Shown here: positions 45,531-49,420 of the stretch, one piece after another
Position numbering within the stretch: the stretch's first letter is position 1
Layout of the letters: every line of letters begins with the position of its first letter
Assembly (NCBI GenBank): GCA_018240405.1
Contig: JAFEFW010000630.1
Location: 1 to 49,420, forward strand
Length of the DNA stretch: 49,420 nucleotides
Direction of reading: 5' to 3'
Source of the DNA: Pseudomonadota bacterium
GTDB lineage: Bacteria; Pseudomonadota; Alphaproteobacteria; Acetobacterales; Acetobacteraceae
Translations under genes and position numbers: made by a program
Notes under the pieces: generated by a model
Seen by the model: the letters and a program-made list of their open reading frames with translations, nothing else
The model's database searches: none
What the model was told of the DNA's origin: nothing

Positions 45531-46202
45531 ATGGATTCGATCTTTAAAGGGGATCTGAGCACCGTACGGGGCCGCACCGTAGCGTGGATCGACTCGCTGT
45601 TCATCGATCATGCGGTGTTCCGGCTGGTTTGGAGCAACCTGGCGCCGGTGGTGCCGGGCCGGGTCTACCGCTGCAACCACCCGACGCCGCAGCGACTGGC
45701 GCGACTGACGCGCAAACTGGGGTTGAAGACGCTCATCAACCTCCGCGGCAAAACGCTCAGCGGATCGGACGCGCTATCCCGCGAAGCAGCCGGGAAGCTC
45801 GGCCTGGACTTCTACGACATGGCTTTCGAAAGCCGAGGCGCGCCGCATCGCGAGCGAATCCTGCGCCTGCATGGCATCTGGCAGCAGATGCAGACGCCGG
45901 CCATCCTGCACTGCAAGTCCGGCGCGGACCGGGCCGGGCTGGTTGCAGGCCTGATCATCCTGTTCGAAGGCGGGACGGCGGCGCAGGCGCTGCAGCAACT
46001 GTCCTGGCGCTTTGGCCATGTGAAGCAGTCGAAGACCGGCGTACTGGACGCGTTCTTCCTGCACTACCAGCGTGAGGCGGAGGGGCGAAAGCCGTTCCTC
46101 GACTGGGTCCGCGAAGACTATGACGAGGTTGGCCTGAAGCGCGACTTCCGCGCCAACGGGTTGGCCAGCTTCATTAACGATTGGGTGCTTGTGCACGAGT
46201 AG
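45531..46202 (+). CDS. Tyrosine/dual-specificity-type phosphatase (CX5R)
   Basis: This 223-residue protein has the PTP active-site loop HCKSGADRAG (Cys128, Arg134) and an upstream LKTLINLRG segment typical of the DSP/PTP-like fold. The general-acid Asp is probably in the loop near FYDMAFESRG. It starts 17 bp after the KdoO-like gene, so the two are probably cotranscribed. The substrate could be a phosphoprotein or a phosphorylated sugar or lipid in the LPS inner core; the pairing favours the latter, but this is inference. No membrane segment or signal peptide is visible. Confidence 0.85.
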   Translation: MDSIFKGDLSTVRGRTVAWIDSLFIDHAVFRLVWSNLAPVVPGRVYRCNHPTPQRLARLTRKLGLKTLINLRGKTLSGSDALSREAAGKLGLDFYDMAFESRGAPHRERILRLHGIWQQMQTPAILHCKSGADRAGLVAGLIILFEGGTAAQALQQLSWRFGHVKQSKTGVLDAFFLHYQREAEGRKPFLDWVREDYDEVGLKRDFRANGLASFINDWVLVHE

Positions 46203-46203
46203 C

Positions 46204-46228
46204 GGCGGGCGGATCGGCGCCGCCCGCC
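46204..46228. terminator. GC-rich hairpin between convergent genes
   Basis: GGCGGGCGG (46204-46212) and CCGCCCGCC (46220-46228) form a perfect 9-bp stem with a 7-nt loop, starting 2 bp after the phosphatase stop. It lies between convergent genes and probably terminates in both directions, though no T-tract follows. Confidence 0.65.
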
Positions 46229-46241
46229 CGTTCCGCTCCGG

Positions 46242-46517
46242 TTATTCGCCAGACATCGTGTTCGGCGACGTTGTACCAGTGCTCGGCCGCGCCGCTGACG
46301 TTGTCGTGCCGGACGTCTGCGCCTGACGCTCCTTCTTGTTCGCCATGTGGTGGCCCACCGCGCAGCCGCCCGCCGCGCCGAGGACGCCATGCCCCGCCAT
46401 GTGGCCGGCAAGGCCGCCAACCGCGGCACCTTTCAGGCAGCCCTTAGCCGCTGCAGGTGAGGCAATGCCACCGGCGAGGGCCAGGACTGCGGCCGCGGCA
46501 ATCACTATCTGCTTCAT
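46242..46517 (-). CDS. Small secreted glycine-zipper protein
   Basis: This 91-residue envelope protein has a signal peptide (MKQIVIAAAAVLALAGGIAS, cleavage after SPAAA). A short Gly/Ala-rich segment with repeated GxxxG spacing follows (GAAVGGLAGHMAGHGVLGAA), as in glycine-zipper proteins. There are two Cys (KGCLKG and GGCAVG) and a polar Thr/Ser/Pro tail. AAAGGAG lies 8 nt before the ATG. Function is unknown; such proteins often associate with the outer membrane. It lies 65 bp downstream of the hemC stop on the same strand. Confidence 0.75.
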   Translation of the reverse strand: MKQIVIAAAAVLALAGGIASPAAAKGCLKGAAVGGLAGHMAGHGVLGAAGGCAVGHHMANKKERQAQTSGTTTSAARPSTGTTSPNTMSGE

Positions 46518-46582
46518 GCTGCACGCTCCTTTGCAGTGAGCGTGGCTAACGAGTTCAGCGGGGTTGGGTTCCAGTACGGTGA

Positions 46583-47548
46583 TCAGACGAACAGATCGGC
46601 CGGCGAATCGGCCCGCAGGCTGTCGCCCAATTCCCGGCCCAACCGAGCCGCGTCGGCTCTGACGCCGTGTTCCGTCCGCCGCAGCAGGAAGCTGCCATCG
46701 GCGCGTGCCACCAGCCCCATCAGTTCGACCTGCCCGTCGGGCAGTAAACGCGCGTGGCCGCCGATCGGGGTGCGGCAGGATCCGTCGAGGCAGGCCAGCA
46801 GGGCACGTTCCGCTTCCGCGGCGACGCGGGCGTCGGCGTCCTCGATCAGGGCCAGGCGCTGCAGGATGTCGGTATCGCCGGCGCGCGCGGTGACGCCGAC
46901 GATGCCCTGCGCCGCCGCCGGCAGCATGATCGACGGGTCGAGCGGCAGCGCGCTGGGCACGGTCATTTCCAGGCGGTTCAACCCCGCCAGCGCCAGCAGG
47001 CTGGCCTGGCAATCGCCTTCGTTCAGCTTGCGCAGCCGGGTCTGTACATTGCCGCGGATCACCGCCATCTTCAGATCCGGGCGTGCATGCATCAGTTGCG
47101 CCTGGCGGCGGACGGAGGAGGTACCGACCAGCGCACCCTGCGGCAGGGCGCCGAGCGGGTCGCTGGCGGTGCCGGTGAGGGTCGGGCCGAGGATCAGGGC
47201 GTCGCGCGGATCCTCCCGCTTCAGCACGCAGGCCAGCACAATGCCCGGCGGCAGCTCTGTCTCCAGGTCCTTCAGGCTGTGCACAGCGACGTCGCAGCGG
47301 CCGTCCAGCAGCGCCTCATGGATTTCCTTGGCGAACAGGCCCTTGCCGCCAATCTCGGCAAGCGGGCGGTCGAGCACCGCGTCGCCGGTCACGCTGATGA
47401 TCTGCTCAACGACGCCGCCATCGGCGAGGTCAGGGCAGGCCGCCATGAGCAGCCGCATGAACGTACGGGTCTGGACCAGGGCGAGTGGCGACCCGCGGGT
47501 GCCGGCGCGCAGCGGCAGGGGGCGGGCGAGGGCGGACGGCATGCTCAT
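46583..47548 (-). CDS. hemC: Porphobilinogen deaminase (hydroxymethylbilane synthase) HemC
   Basis: HemC polymerises four porphobilinogen units into hydroxymethylbilane in heme synthesis. The 321-residue protein shows LRAGTRGSPLALVQT near the N-terminus, GGKGLFAKEIHEALLDGRCD, AVHSLKDLETELPPG, GTSSVRRQAQL, and the Cys that holds the dipyrromethane cofactor in DGSCRTPIGGHA. I chose the ATG at 47548 (MSMPSAL); a second ATG two codons later is equally plausible. Heme supply is needed by NarI and cytochrome c', but no direct link is implied. No other hem gene is in the window. Confidence 0.96.
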   Translation of the reverse strand: MSMPSALARPLPLRAGTRGSPLALVQTRTFMRLLMAACPDLADGGVVEQIISVTGDAVLDRPLAEIGGKGLFAKEIHEALLDGRCDVAVHSLKDLETELPPGIVLACVLKREDPRDALILGPTLTGTASDPLGALPQGALVGTSSVRRQAQLMHARPDLKMAVIRGNVQTRLRKLNEGDCQASLLALAGLNRLEMTVPSALPLDPSIMLPAAAQGIVGVTARAGDTDILQRLALIEDADARVAAEAERALLACLDGSCRTPIGGHARLLPDGQVELMGLVARADGSFLLRRTEHGVRADAARLGRELGDSLRADSPADLFV

Positions 47549-47637
47549 GGTGATGTGTTTACCATCCGGAGCCTGCACCGCAATTGATCTGGCTTAACGC
47601 GATGCGGCGGAGGCCTCCCAGGCGCGTCCGCGGGCGA

Positions 47638-48021
47638 TCAATCGTGGTGGTGACGTGGACCGTGGGGGCCAGGGCCGCGCGGTCCGGGCCCCGGTCCGCC
47701 GGGTGAACGGGACCAGCCCGGGCCGGGACCCGGAGCTCCCGGCGGGCGAGCCCAGCGGGGGTGGCCCTCGCGAAAGGCCGCGCGGGGGTGGTCGTGCCAG
47801 AAGCGGTGCCGCCATCCGGGCGGCGGGCCGCCAGGGCCAAATCCGAGCGTGGCGAAGCCGGGCGGGCCCCACGGGCCGCCATACGCGTAGGGGGGCGGCG
47901 GTGCCGAATAGACGGGCGTGCCACTATAGGCGTAGCCGTAGCCCGCGTCCCCCGCGACGCACCCGCCGGTGGCGAGTGGAATGCCCAGCGCGAGGAGGGC
48001 GAACACGGTGCGATTTGACAT
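47638..48021 (-). CDS. Small Pro/Gly/His-rich lipoprotein, unknown function
   Basis: I do not recognise this 127-residue protein. It has a lipoprotein signal (FALLALGIPLATGGC, with Cys about residue 21 as lipidation site). The mature part is low complexity: Tyr/Gly/Pro-rich (YSAPPPPYAYGGPWGPP), then Arg/His/Trp-rich (WRHRFWHDHPRAAFREGHPR), then Gly-Pro repeats ending GPHGPRHHHD. The His clusters could bind metal. GGAGGA precedes the ATG at 48021. It lies upstream of hemC on the same strand, 65 bp after the ThrE-type gene. Confidence 0.7.
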   Translation of the reverse strand: MSNRTVFALLALGIPLATGGCVAGDAGYGYAYSGTPVYSAPPPPYAYGGPWGPPGFATLGFGPGGPPPGWRHRFWHDHPRAAFREGHPRWARPPGAPGPGPGWSRSPGGPGPGPRGPGPHGPRHHHD

Positions 48022-48086
48022 GAATGGTCCTCCAGTTGGAGGCCAACGGAGCGCCGTTGCAGCGGTTTCCCCGGCATCCCGAAGCG

Positions 48087-49400
48087 TTACCGGGACTTCC
48101 CCGGCACGCCGCGCTGCATCAGGGTGGGCAGGAAGGCCAGCGGCACCGCCAGGCCGATCGCGATGGCACCCATCGTCAACGCGCAGCCGAACATCAGGCT
48201 GATCGTCTGCCCGACCAGGCGCGGGTCGGCATCGGCGCCGGCCTCGACGATCCGCAGGCTGCCGATGACGGCACGGAACGCAAACGCACCCGGCACCATC
48301 GCGACCACGCCGGGAAAGGCGAAGGCCGCCGGTGGCACCCGGAAGCGCCAGGCGAGACCGAGAGCCAGGATGCCGGCGCCGGTGGCCCCGACCAAGGTCG
48401 CCGGCCACAGCGCGACCCCCAGCATCATGACGCCGGTGCGCAGGCAATGGCTGACTGCGCCGCAGAGCATCGCTGCCCAGACCAGCCGGGGCGGCACATT
48501 GAACAGCAGCGCAAAGCCGATGGCGGCGACGCCGGCCACGGCTGCGTCCTGCGGCAGTGGCAGCAGGCCCAGCTTGCTGCCGACGGGTACCTCCACGCTG
48601 GTGGCGACGGTGACGCAGAACAGGCCGGTCGCGATCGCCAGCGTCGTCAGGAAGGCCGCGGACAGGCGCGCCAGTCCGAGGCTCATGTGGTTGCGGACAC
48701 AGTCCCAGATGCCGTTGATGAGCGGAACGCCGGGCACGATGATCATGGATGGCGCGATGATGCACAGATCCGGCGTTGCCGGCGTGACGAAGCGCAGGCC
48801 AAGAGCGCCAACGAGGCCGCTGACCAGGGCGGTGAGGAACGCAACCACGAACGGGTTGGCCGCCCGCCGCGCCAGGTGCAGACGCAGCGCCGTGCCGAGG
48901 CCGCCGGCGAGCAGGGCGACGACGCAACTGAGCGTGTCGCCACCAAACAGGCGGGCGAGGCAGGCGGTCGTCACCGCCATGCCGCCGACGACGAGCAGCG
49001 GCGGATAGGCGCGGACGCCGCGTTCAACCGCGGCCAACTGCTCTGCCGCCTGTTGCAGCGTCATGCGTCCGGCCGTCAGATCGGTTACGATCTGCCCGAT
49101 CGCCTCCACTGCGCGCATATTCACGCCCAAGCTTGGCAGGTGACGCCCCGCCTTGGTGCGAAAGCGGTCGCCGCGGATCAGCGTCAGCATCAGCGTCTCG
49201 TAGGTCACGACGAGGCGCGCCTCAAAGCCGAGGACTGCAGCGAGTTGATCCACCGTGGTGGCGACTTGCTCTGAGTCGGCGCCATCACCCAGCAGCAGCC
49301 GCCCGACCAGAAGGAGGAAATGGGCGGCTTCTTCGAGTTCGGAGTCCGCGCTATCGGCCGGTGCTGGAATGGCCGGAGCAAGGCTGGTGGTCGAGTCCAT
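48087..49400 (-). CDS. ThrE-family threonine/serine exporter (DUF1212 type)
   Basis: This 437-residue inner-membrane protein resembles ThrE/YjjP-YjjB exporters, with both parts in one chain. The N-terminal soluble domain (about 20-150) contains LLLVGRLLLGDGADSEQV and MRAVEAIGQIVTDLTAGRMT; about ten hydrophobic helices follow, including PSMIIVPGVPLINGIWDCV, the most conserved segment of the family. The C-terminal half has AFAFPGVVAMVPGAFAFRAV. The start is about 20 bp from the right edge, so its promoter and neighbours are not visible. The substrate is uncertain; family members export Thr and Ser. Confidence 0.88.
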   Translation of the reverse strand: MDSTTSLAPAIPAPADSADSELEEAAHFLLLVGRLLLGDGADSEQVATTVDQLAAVLGFEARLVVTYETLMLTLIRGDRFRTKAGRHLPSLGVNMRAVEAIGQIVTDLTAGRMTLQQAAEQLAAVERGVRAYPPLLVVGGMAVTTACLARLFGGDTLSCVVALLAGGLGTALRLHLARRAANPFVVAFLTALVSGLVGALGLRFVTPATPDLCIIAPSMIIVPGVPLINGIWDCVRNHMSLGLARLSAAFLTTLAIATGLFCVTVATSVEVPVGSKLGLLPLPQDAAVAGVAAIGFALLFNVPPRLVWAAMLCGAVSHCLRTGVMMLGVALWPATLVGATGAGILALGLAWRFRVPPAAFAFPGVVAMVPGAFAFRAVIGSLRIVEAGADADPRLVGQTISLMFGCALTMGAIAIGLAVPLAFLPTLMQRGVPGKSR

Positions 49401-49420
49401 GCCGGGCGCTGCGGTGGTTG

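Noticed and set aside
48024-49274. Long open frame opposite the ThrE-type exporter
   Set aside because: The product is a Gln/Arg/His/Asp-rich sequence typical of the complement of a membrane protein gene; no domain is visible.

Overview
This 49.4 kb window is a GC-rich chromosomal segment of an alphaproteobacterium. The protein families, the xseA/purD/hemC housekeeping genes and the GC-rich hairpin repeat beside purD suggest the Rhodospirillales, perhaps an Acetobacteraceae-like lineage. That placement is inference; no rRNA gene is present to settle it. I see no tRNA, rRNA, CRISPR array, transposase or phage gene.

Region 1 (1-11064) is a respiratory nitrate reduction island. A Crp/Fnr-family regulator and a NarK-type transporter run leftward. 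narGHJI, a cytoplasmic parvulin (PpiC), a small unknown protein and moeA run rightward as one tightly coupled operon. A perfect FNR-type box, TTGATCCAAATCAA, lies between the two units.

Region 2 (11404-25707) is nitrogen scavenging. After a leftward 2-hydroxyacid dehydrogenase gene comes a canonical sigma-54 promoter (GG-N10-GC) with an NtrC-like palindrome about 100 bp upstream. Then follow urtABCDE (urea ABC transporter), ureD and ureA. A leftward SulP anion permease/beta-carbonic anhydrase pair splits the urease locus between ureA and ureB. ureBCEFG then resumes behind its own roughly 330 bp leader, which carries an inverted repeat and a perfect 13-bp tandem repeat. Together these genes would import urea, hydrolyse it, assemble the nickel site and handle the CO2/bicarbonate released.

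Region 3 (25710-32478) is mixed and housekeeping: a small secreted protein, a CMD-family protein with an SDR, xseA, then purD, an RsuA/RluB pseudouridine synthase and rsmD in a stop/start-overlapping chain, and a LOG-family protein. A two-copy, head-to-head palindromic repeat of about 195 bp fills the xseA-purD gap.

Region 4 (32608-39403) holds a cytochrome c' gene with a strong terminator, a second complete branched-chain-amino-acid-type ABC transporter of unknown substrate, and a TauD/TfdA-type dioxygenase.

Region 5 (39545-49400) holds a secreted unknown protein, an orphan ModA-like binding protein, a Pat-type protein acetyltransferase fused to an inactive-looking acyl-CoA synthetase, an HSL-type esterase, a Kdo 3-hydroxylase-like dioxygenase paired with a CX5R phosphatase, two small envelope proteins, hemC, and a ThrE-type exporter at the right edge. 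Most gene starts were set by ribosome-binding sites, stop/start overlaps and family length; uncertain ones are flagged.
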